Notes under the pieces: generated by a model | Seen by the model: the letters and a program-made list of their open reading frames with translations, nothing else | Told to the model about the DNA's origin: nothing | Databases searched by the model: none | NCBI GenBank assembly: GCA_031763025.1 | Contig: JASSKH010000016.1 | Location: 6,494,054 to 6,558,053 of the forward strand | Length of the DNA stretch: 64,000 nucleotides | Source: Macrocystis pyrifera | Taxonomy: Eukaryota; Sar; Phaeophyceae; Laminariales; Laminariaceae | Direction of reading: 5' to 3' | In this document: piece by piece, positions 34,891-48,054 of the stretch | Layout: each line of letters starts with the position of its first letter | Position numbering within the stretch: position 1 is the stretch's first letter | Program-made: the position numbers and the translations under genes

Positions 34891-35092
34891 AGGGGTTCAT
34901 AGTTAATAGGACCTATGGTATACATAAAAACCTATATATTTACCTAATTTTACTAACAATATTTGGTCCTGTTTACGGTGGTCCATAGTTAATAGGACCT
35001 ACGGTACACACAAAACCCTATATATTTCCCTATTTTTACTCACAATATTTGGTCCTGTTAACTATGGTCCCCCGTAATATGCCCCCCCGTAA
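34891..35092. mobile_element. Two MITE-like elements in tandem
   Basis: Two units share arms: GGTTCATAGTTAATAGGACC, then TTTGGTCCTGTTTACGGTGG overlapping the start of a second unit (GTCCATAGTTAATAGGACC) that ends ACTATGGTCCCCCGTAA. A further CCCCCCCGTAA remnant follows. Direct tandem copies are unusual for a cut-and-paste element and suggest nested insertion or unequal exchange. Confidence 0.8.
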
Positions 35093-35099
35093 AATTAAC

Positions 35100-36095
35100 A
35101 CTGGGGTATAGTAAGCTACTCGATCGATTCAAGTCGAGCATGCATGTACCATACATCGTTGGAATGCACACTCAATAAGAAATGTCACCGAAGTAGCGGT
35201 GCTCAGGGTCGGGGGCCACAAGGGTGACATTCTAAATCCCATGTATTATTAGTAGCAAATACTAACTGGTATCAAATAACCCGTTTGTTTGTGATGCTCA
35301 ATGGTGAAAATAATGAAAGAAAATGAGATTCGATGCCAAATTGACGTTGCTGTTTAGTGAAACGCGCTTTCTGTAGTAAAGTAGTATATATAGTAGCATA
35401 GCAGTAAAGTAGTATCAATAGTAACTGCAGTATATTTCGAGTATATGTAGTATTAATGGTAGTGGCAGTAGTGGTATGACGGGGGTCCATAGTTAACGGG
35501 ACCAAATATATAGTTTTTTATGTATACCATAGGTCCTATTAACTATGGACCCCCGTAACAGTATGTTATGGTATCCCCTCTCCCCTGTTGCGGCGTTATA
35601 TCCCCCTCTCCGCTGTTGCGGCGTTCTGGTTTCTAGCAATCGTCCCCTCATCATACATGGCAGGCGTTGTCGCCTGCTTTTCTGATGAGCGCCTCGCCCC
35701 TTCGTTCAGAAGACATCTGGCGAGGCAAACCGCAACTACTGTAATACAAGAGTTTATACCATCCTCAAGCACCTCGTGTGAGTGACCAGAGCAGAGCCAA
35801 AGGCAGTAGTCGGTCCCTAGGTCCATACTGCCTTACACTTAACAAGTAGTAGTAGTAGCAGCAGCAGCGGTACAGTAAGGCCCACCAATAAGAAAGTGCA
35901 CAATAAGAACATAATGCTCACTTTTTGGCGAACGCTAAGAGAATTGGGTCAAGAAAAACGGCTCAGTGGTGAACTCTACACTAATCCTATACAGCGTATG
36001 TCTCAAGGTTGTTCGAAGATGGCGCCCAAGAAAGAATCTCAGGCTTGCCCAGGTTAGGTGTTGCTTGTTGGCGGGCCCATACTGCTGTAGTGGTA
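35100..36095. other. No confident gene
   Basis: AT-rich with scattered AGT triplets, one short MITE-like element (35,479) and short open frames only. Two mirrored frames at 35,588-35,826 are not supported. Confidence 0.5.
35479..35558. mobile_element. Short MITE-like element with internal deletion
   Basis: About 80 bp: ACGGGGGTCCATAGTTAACG at the left, ACTATGGACCCCCGTAA at the right, and a shortened core (ATATATAGTTTTTTATG). Confidence 0.8.
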
Positions 36096-37260
<1,165 letters not shown>

Positions 37261-37324
37261 AGTGTACGAACGTGTGTTAATGTTAATTAGGGAGGGCGGG
37301 AGGCGGGCGGGTTGGCAGGGGATA

Positions 37325-37415
37325 AGGGGGAGAGAGAGGAGAGGAGAGAGGAGAGAGGAGAGGAGAGGAGAGGAGAGGAGGGCGGGGCAGGGGAGCAGGG
37401 GGGGCGGAGAGAGGG
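37325..37415. repeat. GGAGA-rich purine tract
   Basis: Repeated GAGGAGAGGAGAGG units next to the AGT array, forming a strand-asymmetric purine block. Confidence 0.9.
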
Positions 37416-37419
37416 TGTG

Positions 37420-40400
37420 CAGTGTACATTGACCTGAAACTTCGATTTCCTCTCACCATGTATTCATACCTGGCACAGCAGTCCTACGATCAAGTAGTAT
37501 GTACAGCAGTACACCTGGTACCGGGAATTTATGTTGCACGCAAATTTCTAATATTTGAGTCCGTAAACATGCAACGGTATTCGGTGGGTGGGGGGACATG
37601 TACTCATAGAACCAGACATTTAAATGCGTACAGATACGAACCAGTAACAAGATACCAAACAAACCAATAAGTATTGTTCCCTATCAAACGTACACTGGAT
37701 GCTATGGTGTCCGGATTTACACTGCTGCGTCCGTGCGGAGTCTACATCGGTACTATTATAGTATTGATTGTTCCGAACAAATTGATCTGTGTACCGTGTG
37801 TACAGCAGCAGTCTACAGGCCTTTTAAACTACTTTATTGCGGGTCAAATATCAGCGGTCAGCAAACGAAAAATAGGAACCAGAAAAATCCTCTTGACTGG
37901 GCTTATCAGACCAATCAATCGCTACATGGTTGCTGCCCTGCTGCTGAGTTAATTCGTCATGCCGATGCCGACGTTTAGGTGTTTTTCTGTAACTACTAAT
38001 ACGAGTATACTCGAAACATGCACATTCTATCACACGAAGTACACAGGCTGGTTCAAGCTTACCGCCCTAAATTCCTACTAAAGAGTCCAATGCCCACGCC
38101 GTTTTTGGGAGATAGACCCTTAAATGTGGGACATCTCTGGCGTGTTCTATGAGCCCGTGCCGACCCGTTAGGGCCCATCTTATCGAGGACTTTTGGTTCT
38201 TTCAATTTGAGTTGATTTTTTTTTTCTAATTTAATTTCCATCTGATTGGCCGAAGAGTGAATGACCAGGCAGGGTTCGAAGGGGCAAATTAGAAAAAAAA
38301 ACAATTTGAGTAAAAAGCATTTTGGGATTTTTTTTCGTGTGACTTTTTTATTTCAATTTCGAATTTGCGGGTTGATCAGCCTTGATGTAGCATGTTCATG
38401 GTGGGCCAACACCCCCGCTGGAGTCTGGAGTGATTCTTGGCCGCTTCGGTGACCACGGTCGAGGCGATAAAACCCGAAACTCAACGACAGGCGACCGGAG
38501 CAATAGCCGCGCCCACGGCCACAGACCATAGCACTTCATACCCCGGTGGTGGCGCCTCAAAAATAAATCATGGCGGCCGCAAGCTCAATTTTTCGGCCTG
38601 CTCGATCGGCCAACCATCACCAAAACCGAGCAAACGAGCAAAACAACAAAAGATACGCTCGAGACCTCGATAGCTGCACCACCGTTGCTGTTCCGCACGT
38701 GGCACTTGAGGGCCCCCTCGGCCCACCCAAGACACCCTGAGAGTGATAGCTTCCTATCCTGCGTCACCAAAAAGAAAAAATTGCTAGCGGCGGCGCGCAC
38801 GCGACAACGCAAACATTCGCTCTCGTCTACGCTTGTCGCTGTTTATCGGCTGGGCGTTGTGTGACGCGGTGCGTTCTTCCAGGTTGTTTCGAATTCCTTT
38901 TTGTTTCACAATGAATGCGCCGTTTCCCGATAGGATACAAACATTTTTTTTTTCGAAATCAAATCAAAATTCATTGGAAGGGTTAGGGTTCCCCGTTAAG
39001 ATGGGCTCTTAACGGTTGAGTTTTTTTTTTTTCCTTGTATATCCTTCGAATTGGCGTGTCATTATTTTTCTCTGCGACGTCGGGGAGGGGGCAGGTACGA
39101 GGGCCGCGGTACCGGCCGCTGCTTCTCGTTCCTTACCGTACCGACAGTGCCCGAAAATCCCTCCCCCATCGGACTGGCGGGGGTCCCAACACACGTAGTC
39201 TCGGACGACCGAGACCTCCCATGGTAGAAAACCATTCACATATCCCATTCTTGCCAGTGAACCCGGAATCGCCACCAGTCAATCGCAAACAATAATCACA
39301 AATATATAATACGGTGTGGCCTGCACCATATATGTATGGCCGCTGCGTTCCACCCACCTTCGAAAGAAGAAAGGGGCGGGAGAAACGACAACAGCAGAAA
39401 TAATCTAGGCCCAGCAATTGGCTGCGGGCAGTCGCGTGCCGTCTGCTCGTGTGCCTCTCTGCTCTCTACACGCGCAGCTATGCACGTCAAGCAAGAGGAA
39501 CTCGAGAATAAGCACCTCTTTTCCGTCCTCCTTGCCTTCTACCAGGATAGAACCCTTACGTCGGTTGAGCCCATACGTCGGTAGTGTCCATGACTATCGA
39601 AAAGTGAATTCGATTGGTTGAGAACTAAACTTACATTTCTTTCTGTATGCTGACTTAGAAATTTGACGCTTTATTTTTCGACAGATACTTCGGTTTTTGT
39701 TTTATTTCGGAGTTTTGGGTCGTAGGGGATCCCAACTTTTCGGCGACGAAAAAACAAACATTCGTCAATAGTTCGAGAGGGGCATACAGGACACGTGCGC
39801 AAAAGTGCAGGGTTCATCTCTTAAAAAAAACGGCGTGGAGATTGATAACTTTTTGCGGTAAAGGTGCAAAATTCCGGTATTGCCTCGGAATTACTTAGTT
39901 TCAGTATGTAATCGATTTTGGGCGTTATATATGAGTTCGTCTTGATCATACCTAGTCAGATCTTCGAATATTTGCGCGAAAAACTTAGCGCAAACACGTC
40001 TTGGACCACCTGGAAGCGGCTCGTGCACGAAACAAAAATGGCAAAAAAAAAAAACACTCACACACGGAAATGCTTGACTATTAGTAATAGTTACCTATTT
40101 GAAGGCCTATGGTTGGTCGGGCCACATTTTCGGCGGTAGCGCCAGTCCTACGTTCTCGAAAGAAACTCGCTATGTCACCCTCTCCCACCGTTCATGGCGG
40201 TCAGTATTTTACCCAACATGTGACAGTTAGTTGGGTCGAGTATTGGATGCGGCATTCGCGGCTGACGAAAATTGCGGCGGTACGCTTGAACCAGCTCGTA
40301 CATATAGTACGGCATATATAAATACATACTGGTGTATAGGAATCGGTGGGAACGCTCTGGGGAACCGAACGTTCGAGCTTGGGGGCACCACATTATGGGC

Positions 40401-40640
40401 CGTATAGAACCCGTGGTACGCGCGATCGAAGTATCCGTAGCATGACTAGTATGGCACACGGCTTGCCAAGATGAGCGTCGACCAAATCCTCGATCTCACA
40501 GCTTGAGTTTTTTTTTGGCTTTCGTAATTATTGTACGCCTATAGCGTTTACGATAAGATGAGGGCTCTATTGAATCAGGGTTTGGTATCTAACGAACTAT
40601 GTTGGAAGTATAAGCGATACTATTGGATAGGTTTGAGGCT
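37420..40640. other. No confident gene; several short open stretches
   Basis: Open pieces that could be exon remnants are 39,275-39,009 minus (PGSLARMGYVNGFLPWEVSV) and 39,480-39,584 plus (QEELENKHLFSVLLAFYQDR), but no coherent splice chain or domain was found. Homopolymer T and A runs are frequent. Confidence 0.4.
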
Positions 40641-40649
40641 GGAGGAAAA

Positions 40650-40985
40650 CCCAGTCAGTGAAAAAATGCTTGGGAATCAAAAGTGCAATCCCAATACCTG
40701 CCGTGGCACGGCTCTAACAACGGCAGGTTAGGATCTAGATCATCTAGATGATCTGGATGATCTAGATGATCTAGATGACCTAGATCGTGATATATCTGTC
40801 CGTCAGTGAGAAATCTTTGGGCTCAAAAATGGAAACCCCAATACTGTGCCTACCGTAGCACGGCTCAAACAACGGCAGGTTAAGATCTAGATGATATAAA
40901 AAACCTACTGTATATCGTGATCTATCTGTCCGTTAGTGAAACATGCTCGGGCTCAAAAGTGGAAACCCCAATACCTGCTGTCGGG
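40650..40985 (+). repeat. ~170-bp tandem repeat with hairpin, 40.8-kb array
   Basis: About two full units and a partial third: GTCAGTGA(G/A)AAAT then GCTT/TTTGGG, a GGAAACCCCAATACCTGC block, the hairpin CTGCCGT...ACGGCAGGT, then a GATCTAGATGATCTAGATGA run and TCGTGATCTATCTGTCCG. The hairpin loop is GCACGGCTC(A/T)AACA. Related array at 59.3 kb; a similar GATCT-rich tract is at 28.66-28.73 kb. Confidence 0.85.
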
Positions 40986-41286
40986 AAATATAGACTAAAA
41001 ATGTTACGTAACAAACGCTACATGAATTTAAGGCTTATAAACTCGATTTCCACCACACTGCCAAAGCGTGGTTCCAGGTCAAAAACCTAGGCAACCCCTT
41101 TAAAACCACACCCACCCCTGTTTTGGTGGACTTCACCGTTGAATACTGGGAACTTTGGGTGGGATCATTTTTGCTAATAATGCTGGAGTAAACGAGTGAG
41201 CGTAGAGTGAAGCTCCTTTATTTGATGTCTTCAGGAAAAAAAAAAAATGTAGCGGGTAGGGTTAGGGGTAGTGCTGCTGCTGGGTG
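40986..41286. other. No feature seen
   Basis: Short interval between the hairpin repeat and the G-rich tract; nothing supportable. Confidence 0.5.
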
Positions 41287-41510
41287 TGGTGGTAGGAGAG
41301 GGGAGGGGGGAGGGGAGGGGAGGGGAGGGGGGGGGGGGGGGGGGGGGGGGGAGAGGAGGGGAGGGGGAAGGGGGAGGGGTGAGGGAAGGGGAGGGGGGGG
41401 GGGGAGGCGAGGGGGGAAGGAGGGGGCACGGGGGGGGGTTGTGTTTGTGTTAGTTGGGGGTTGAGGGTGGTGTTGTTGGTGGTGGTGGTGGGGTGTTGGT
41501 TGGTACTGAA
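41287..41510. repeat. Poly-G/GGGGA-rich tract
   Basis: Over 200 bp of G with few A or T, including about 24 consecutive G near 41,330-41,350, then GGTGGTGTTGTTGGTGGTGG. Potential G-quadruplex region; open frames across it are low complexity. Confidence 0.9.
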
Positions 41511-42370
41511 GCTGCGGCTGCTGCCATATGTATTGTATGACGTTGTGGTCGGAACTAAGGCTGTTTTCCGTTGTCCCATCCACGTGTGTGTTGTGCTCGC
41601 GTATATTATGTACCAGGTACGTGTGTGCGAAGTAGAGTACAGATACTGTGCCACGCACCTGATATGACGTATTGTATGCCTATATCATATGTCATCTATC
41701 ACCTGTTGTTTCGGCGAAGCACGAGCAAAACAGCAAAGAGGCATTGCTCGAACCAATCATACTCGTAAAAACGTCATACAGCAGCTGTTACTGCTGCTGT
41801 ATGTTTGAAGAAAGTGGCACCGGGTATCGGTACATGCTGGAAACGCAACTATGTCCCTAGAACCGTTCGTGCATTCACATTGAGACCGAACAGTTCCTTA
41901 CATTTCCGGACAGAGGGGTACGCTATTCCATGTTGGGGTGGTACATACAGACGGCAGACGGCCCAGGACTCATCGACCATTACTAGCATGGTCCGTGCAA
42001 AGGGCAAAATACGTCCAACTTGATTTCGGCTTACAACTTTTCAAATACGCAGAATTGAAAACTGAAACGAGACCTCGGACGGACGTGATCGCCAGGGTTG
42101 AGGGGATAGAAAACACCCGATAAAAAAAAAATGGAGACCCCTATACTAAAGCATACCGGTATCTGGTACGTGTATACATGCAACAGTGCCTGGATTGCCG
42201 CCTGTCCTCCTCTGTCATGTTGAACGATGTGTTGTGTTGCTGAGCGCCTGAGGCACCGGTGTGGCCTAGCCTGCGTAGAGAGGCCGGGACGTTCATGCCG
42301 TCCTGAAATACATGCCCGTCGCGTCGTTCCCACATCGTGAGCCTTTTCCGGCATATGATAATGACATACC
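41511..42370. other. No confident gene
   Basis: Short frames only. Contains TACAGCAG-type words and a GGGTGTTTTCTATCCCCTC element around 42,095-42,120 (minus). Confidence 0.4.
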
Positions 42371-42374
42371 TCGC

Positions 42375-42605
42375 TGTAAATCTAAATCCCCAATGTCAAT
42401 CCCACAATATCAATCTCAACAACATCGAAATTAGTCTCAGTTCCAACCAATCTTAATATGAATATCAACGCCCATCCCCAACACCAATCGCAATACCGAT
42501 AATGTTCCTCGCTCTCAACCAATCTTGAAATGATTTTGAATCTCAACCCCCAATCTCAACTTCAATTTCAATTTCAATCTCAAACTTAATCTCAATCTAC
42601 CTGCC
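42375..42605. repeat. Degenerate CTCAAT hexamer array, first block
   Basis: Built of CAATCTCAA, CAATCCCAA and AATTTCAATTTCAAT units, drifting at the left edge and purer near 42,540-42,600. Confidence 0.8.
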
Positions 42606-43184
42606 ACCGACGTCAGTGCCAAAATAGCGGCAGCAAAGGTTGGACCAAAATAATGTATGACAGGTGGAGTGCCTTTTTGGCGCTGACAGCACTGAGGAAG
42701 TGCTCGATAAGGCATGCCTTATCGTTTTGTTTTGGACAAACATATTTTTATTTACGGTAGATCTCGTGGACCATGAGACTTCTCGTCAGTTTATGCCCTT
42801 CCCGATCCCGACATAGCGACCAAAAACAATGGTTGGTAACTTTGGTGCGGTACGGCCCCTTGCATCAACCATTGTAATTAGGACACCAACCATTGTACCA
42901 CCCCCCAATCACGCAGTGGGCGTTGCTGTACTAGTCGTAGTCACATTTTGTGTCTGCCAATTCGTGCTGCTCCAAGAGCGGTTACGCGTACGTGTTCTTC
43001 TCACGCCGTTTTTGGGTGACATTTCAGAGTTCCTTAAGCAAGAAGTATCATATCCTCAGAAAATAGTAGGTGCACTCCTATCGTAACATGCATCCGTCTC
43101 GTCCCCCCCCCCCACGAGCCTTTGCATGCGAAAATTGTTGGCAAAATTGTTGCATCTCACCATCACGCCATGTACTTCGAACTA
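42606..43184. other. No confident gene
   Basis: A + strand frame at 42,829-43,086 reads a Val-rich stretch (VGVAVLVVVTFCVCQFVLL) but has no splice context or partner. Contains ACCATTG repeats (42,830-42,900). Confidence 0.35.
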
Positions 43185-43390
43185 TCTATCTTAATCTTAA
43201 TGATAATCAAATCTTAATGATAATCGAATCTTAATCATATCTTAATCAGAATTAAATCTTAGTCATAATCAAATCTTAATGATAATCACATCCTAATCTA
43301 AAGCTTAATGATAATCAAATCTGAATCATAATCAAGTCTTAATAATGATAAAATCTTCATCGTAATCAAATCTTAATACGTCGGTTTCGA
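43185..43390. repeat. AATCTTAATGATAATCA array
   Basis: About a dozen imperfect units alternating AATCTTAAT and GATAATCAA. Distinct in sequence from the neighbouring CTCAAT arrays but similarly built on an AATC core. Confidence 0.85.
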
Positions 43391-43444
43391 ATCTAAATTT
43401 CAATCTACCTATCGCGTCATCGTCCCCGTGAGCCTTCGCGGGCG

Positions 43445-43745
43445 GAAATGGTTAGCACAACTGATACATCTCGCTATCAATCTCAGTCCCCAAATCAATC
43501 TAAATTTCAATATCAATACCCTGATTTCAATTTCAATCTAAATCTCAATCTCAATCTCAGGCCCATCCTCAAATCTCAATCTCAACCTCAATCTCAATCT
43601 CAATCTCAATCTCAAATTGACCTCAATCTTAGTATCAGCTCAATTTCAGGCCCAACCTCAAGCCCAGGCTCAAATCTCAATCTCAATCTCAAACTCAATC
43701 TCAGGCTCAGCCCCAATGCCACTATCAAGTCTCAATCTCAACTAC
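43445..43745. repeat. CTCAAT hexamer array, main block
   Basis: (CTCAAT)n with CCTCAA, CTCAGG and TTTCAA variants. One frame reads a QSQSQSQ/NLNLNL repeat, giving a 187-codon frame that is not a gene. Confidence 0.9.
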
Positions 43746-46250
43746 TCTGGCCTCTGCACCTGAGCGCCCTCCCGCTGACCCGTCTTGTAGCTTGTGTCGT
43801 CCACGATAAATATCAGGATACAGCAGCCATCACCATTTGCCATCGTCGGGAGGTGACCTTCCTTCGATGGCGACGGTGCCTTTTCATGTTCCGCCAGAAA
43901 CCCCGAGGACTGCAGTGTGGGGGAGCCGTGCGGCATGGCCACGCGGCCGTGGGAGGTCGGGTGATGCTCGTGAGAGCAGCCTGTGTCAAAAAGCTACCAT
44001 GTATACTTTAACACAAACTCAAAAGGTAGATCCTGAACGACACGACCACCACGTTAGATACCCTTGTACATCGCAAGAACAGCATATTGTACATATTGAT
44101 AGTTACGTATCGTGTTTCCACAGTAACATGTCGTCGTCGCTTTAACCTGGTAAATCGTTTGGGAATAATGAGGCCTCTCTGCCAAGGCATAAGATCACAC
44201 CTGTTCTTGTTGTCTCTTTGCCTTTTCTCAACGCCGTAGTTAAGTAGTATGTTGACTTCGTTGCCACGGATTTCTTTTTGTCCTTATCACACCTAAGCTT
44301 ATGTGCCCCTTGGCCTCTAGTGGATTCAACTTTGGTTGTCCCGTGGGAGCGCTGTGTACGAGCGTGCACACTGCCCGGACAGGGGCAACACGCCCGCCTC
44401 CATGAACGTTATTTCTCGAGAACGCTTCACCCCCGCCGCGTCCTCGGACGCTGTTACCCCTGCGTATTTTGCGTGCGATGGTTACGGGCTTCCACTCCAC
44501 GTACTCCACAAGAACCTCCAGGGCCGAGCCATCTATGTTGTGGCCGAGCCATCTATGTTGTGACTCGCCGCCCCCTCTCACCCGGAAAGGTTACATCGTG
44601 CAACGCTTATCCGCTATGCCAGCCTGCCGATAGGTCTGGAGGCTAGCGGTCATCTGCCCCGGGGTCAACGCCAGCACCCCCTTCTCGCCGCTTTCTAGAA
44701 CGCTCGGGAGAGGAATGAATCCCGGTCCCTCCGCGTGTGACGATTGCCTGAGTTCCGTGGCCTGTCGATACCCGAACACGGCGGTGATTTTGCACATTTG
44801 GCGACAGTCTGGCTTTTTTCTTACCTCAACCTCTTGGGCGGGACTTCGCAAACGTCTTCCGGGACAGGAAATCGAAAGTGAACTCCCCCGTCTGCCGTCA
44901 CCCGCAACGGACGTGGTGCAACCGCTCCCGATAGCTCGGAGCCGCGCGTGTCCGTGTGGGAAACTACGCAGGAAAAGGCCGCGAACGGTATCATTGCGAT
45001 GCGTTCTGCTGTAGTGGCCAGCACCCGTGCGCGTCAGCGCGTGTCTCTCACTAGAACACGCAACCGCACTGCCACCAACGGGGGTGTCTGCCCCCCCAAC
45101 CCCACCCCGACTCGCCGCTGTCGCGCCTGAACAAGAGATAGGTGACACCGTACTATGAGGTTCGCTGCCGGGTTGCCTCGTTGCTAGACGCAATCTCAGT
45201 TGTCCAACTGCCCAAGTGTGTTCCATCATGCATGGCACCTTCCGGTCGCCACGCGTGCCCTCTGTGGTCCCGGGATCCTGCAGCGTACCCCTTCTCACAC
45301 GGCCCGCTGGGTTGGCACGGTGCGCCACTGTCCAACCCCAAGACCGGACGGCTATGTAGCGACGTGCACCAGCTTGGTGCCGCTACCATACTAGTCTGCC
45401 GCCATGAAGCACTCGAATACGTCTACGTCAGTCGAGAACTGCCAGACCCTTTCGTCGTTCGTCCGCATCCGGACAAGCTCATCGAGATTATCGGCTGCTC
45501 GACCTCGTCGTTGTTGGTTGGCCGTGCCCGTGCCGCGAGCCGTCGGTGTACATCACCGTTTTTAGTACGGATGATCTCGACCCGCCCCAGTTTAGTGATT
45601 GCATCGGCCGACTGGAAGTTTGCCATCTGCACCGCTAGCAGGGACAGTCCGAAACCCGGGCCTATCTGTGGCTCGAACAGCCCGACCCTCAACCCACGGG
45701 TGGTTGTGAACGCGCCCGCTACGGCATGGTTGTCCACGCCCCATCACTAGCTGCGCGCGCCAGAGCTGTCCCGGTTGGTTGTGCTCGACAGCACTCTGTG
45801 AGCACAGTTGTGGTCCAACGAGCTGGCACCCGCCGTCACTGCTGCGTTGGACATGCGTCGGTAGGTAGGCTCCGCTTTTCCTAACCGTGACCTACTTTCT
45901 CGTGCTGCGCTAGGTCGCCGAGGATGCAAGTACTATTGGCTTGCACCTTGTGTGTTTTTCAGCAGGCTTTCTTCCCCTCCGGGGTCGCTCTTCGTGAATC
46001 CCTGTTTTGGATCGGGATTACCGGTACCGGGTATATGTTTTTTAGAGGTTATAGTAATAATGGCGCATAGCTCGTGTATCAGCGTACAATCGACCGTACA
46101 GCTGGCGAAGCAGTAGTGGATCGACTCGACTTGCTAAGCAGCGAGATGCGATTTTCGACGCGAATACTTGGACAAAAATAGATCAATTTACTGCTGTTGT
46201 TGGCACGAACTCGATACAAGCTTCAAGCTCTCCAAAGCTAATTGATGAGT
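43746..46250. other. Overlapping long open frames, unresolved
   Basis: Higher G+C than the surroundings and several long frames on both strands: 45,142-45,750 plus, 45,328-44,591 minus, 45,737-45,423 minus. A minus frame at 43,942-43,742 has CILIFIVDDTSYKTG, faintly like the VDD box of a reverse transcriptase. No ordered set of retroelement domains, terminal repeats or splice chain was found. A decayed transposon is possible. Confidence 0.3.
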
Positions 46251-46844
46251 AGTTTGGGTTGTCGTACACCGTTATAGGGGAGGGGGGGGGTTACGGTTCC
46301 ACAGTGTGGTCTTCGTTTTTTCTGTTTTCTTCGTCGTATCTTGAGACTGACCCACGCTGCACACAATTTGTCAGACGGCATAACCTCTGTGCCGTCTGCT
46401 CTTACAACCTAAGCGATGGTTACATTAACCAGTTCACATTCATCGAAGGACAGCACGTCAACGCACAATATCGTTGTCGCTTTTTTTCCATCCTTCGCTC
46501 ATACCATATATTAATCCCTCCCTCCTTCTCCTTCTCCCTCCCCATGGCCATAACTCAGACCAAAGCAGGTCCCCTCCCCCCCCCCCCTCCCTACCACGGT
46601 ACGCACTTGCCTTAATTTTTATCGCGGAAATAATTCAGCACTTTCTGCCCTCGATGACTCGCGTCGATTAGGTTGAAAATGAAAGAACCCCGACGCAGGA
46701 CTTGAAACGGTGACATTTTCGACATTAACCTCTATAGTTTTCGAGGCTAACCACTATCAATAGACCACCCGGGGCGACCGGTGCTCCACAGTGATCGCAA
46801 CGTTCTGCTCCTTTTTGTTTCGGTCTCGCTTGTTTTGTTTTTTT

Positions 46845-46890
46845 TTTTTCCTTTCGGGGGATGTGTATGAGTGATCAGCGTTGGAGCTAC
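46845..46890 (+). repeat. Dispersed repeat family R4, member 1
   Basis: Begins CTTTCGGGGGATGTGTATGA and contains GAGTGATCAGCGTTGGAGCT; leads into the CAGTCCAATAGG repeats. Confidence 0.7.
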
Positions 46891-46894
46891 TGCA

Positions 46895-47015
46895 ATCCAA
46901 TAGGCTACTGCAGTCCAATAGGCTACCGCAATCCAACAGACTACTGCAGTCCTATAGTACACTGTATTCATAGTCCATTGGCCTACCGTAGTCCAATGGT
47001 CTACTCTAGTCCAAT
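46895..47015. repeat. CTACTGCAGTCCAATAGG tandem repeat
   Basis: About seven diverged 16-18-bp units, interrupted at its right end by a MITE-like element. Shares sequence with 56,402-56,475. Confidence 0.8.
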
Positions 47016-47019
47016 CTAG

Positions 47020-47122
47020 TACGGGGGTCCATAGTAAATAGGACCAAATGTTGTCAGTAAAAGTAGGTAAATATATAGGTTTTCATGTATACCACAGGTC
47101 CTACTAACTATGGACCCCCGTA
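47020..47122. mobile_element. Palindromic MITE-like element, 47-kb copy
   Basis: TA then CGGGGGTCCATAGTAAATAG at the left, ACTATGGACCCCCG then TA at the right. Flanks read CTAG/TA...TA/CTAG, which fits a TA target duplication. It interrupts a run of CAGTCCAATAGGCTAC-type repeats. Confidence 0.85.
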
Positions 47123-47144
47123 CTAGGTGGCCCTTTTTTTTCTC

Positions 47145-47235
47145 CCCTGCTTCTCTTCTTTCCGGGCATGTTTACTACCAGGTATTCATGAGTGATCAGC
47201 GTTGAAGCTCTTGCATACTGTACATTAGTCGGATG
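47145..47235 (+). repeat. Dispersed repeat family R4, member 2
   Basis: CTTCTTTCCGGGCATGTTTA, then GAGTGATCAGCGTTGAAGCT and a GTCGGATGGCGAACGC end. Confidence 0.75.
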
Positions 47236-47410
47236 GCGAACGCAAATCATGATGTAGCAATAAAATAATATTCGCCTTCCGACGATGTCCAGCTCAGATG
47301 CCGATCACTTCCGCCTTATACATACTTTATAGACATAATCCACTCTGCCCAAGAAAGCACCACTTAAAATGACCGAAAATGTGACACCAAGCTCCTCCTA
47401 AAAACCGGGG

Positions 47411-47700
47411 CCTTTCGCGGGTCAGGTCAAACCTCACGGGCCGGGTCGGGTCGGGTCAGCTGACCTGACCCGACCTGCGATAGTTTGAAAGCCTCTTGTC
47501 CCGACCCGACCCGACCCGCGAGATTTAAAAAGCGTTTGACCCGACCCGACCCGACCCGACCCGACCCGTGCGACGTGAAAATCTTCTGACCCCCTGACCC
47601 GACCCGACCCGACCCGCGAGATTTTAAAACCTCCTCACCCGACCTGACGCGACCCGCCACCTTCCGATTGACCCGTGAAACACGAGTTTTATGCGGGTCG
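47411..47700. repeat. ACCCG minisatellite, left block
   Basis: Units of roughly 55 bp: GACCCGACCCGACCCG then (C/T)G(C/A)GA(G/T)A(T)TTTGAAAA or similar. It starts with the opposite strand form (GGGTCGGGTCGGGTCAGC) meeting the CCCGA form at a TCAGCTGA palindrome near 47,457. Minus-strand frames reading GRVGSG are a repeat artefact. Confidence 0.9.
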
Positions 47701-48054
47701 GGTCACCTTGACCCGCGAGACCATTTATCTTGACCCGAAGGTTCGACCCGCGGATTCGGCCTGTTGGTCGACACTTTACAAGCAATTTTATTTTTACGTT
47801 TGTGCCCCGCGGCGATATATGGCCTGGCTGTAGTGGGTGTAGATGGATGCGGGCATACGTATATGGATTTGGCGGTGTTTGAATTTTTTAATATGATGCC
47901 AAAGGAGTATTATTGCGTATTAGTACGAGACCAGCTTTTGGGTAAGAGAGCGGGAAGTGTTTCAAGTGTCGGGTCCGCGAGCCGGATGCGCGGGTCCGAT
48001 CCGCGGATCAGCAGAAAACAACTCGCGGGTCATGCTGGCCTGACCCGCGAGTGA
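47701..48054. other. Unique DNA between the two ACCCG blocks
   Basis: A + frame at 47,764-48,054 begins MVDTLQAILFLRLCPAAIYG but runs into repeat sequence; no support as a gene. Confidence 0.4.

Larger units (their letters stand above)
46251..47019. other. No confident gene; 16-18-bp repeats at right end
   Basis: From 46,895 to 47,015 the unit CTACTGCAGTCCAATAGG recurs about seven times in diverged form. The same unit is seen at 56,402-56,475. Otherwise short frames only. Confidence 0.5.

Noticed and set aside
43742-43942. Minus frame with IFIVDD, like the copia reverse transcriptase VDD box
   Set aside because: No other reverse transcriptase or integrase motif in order; too weak to call a retrotransposon, noted only in the region entry.
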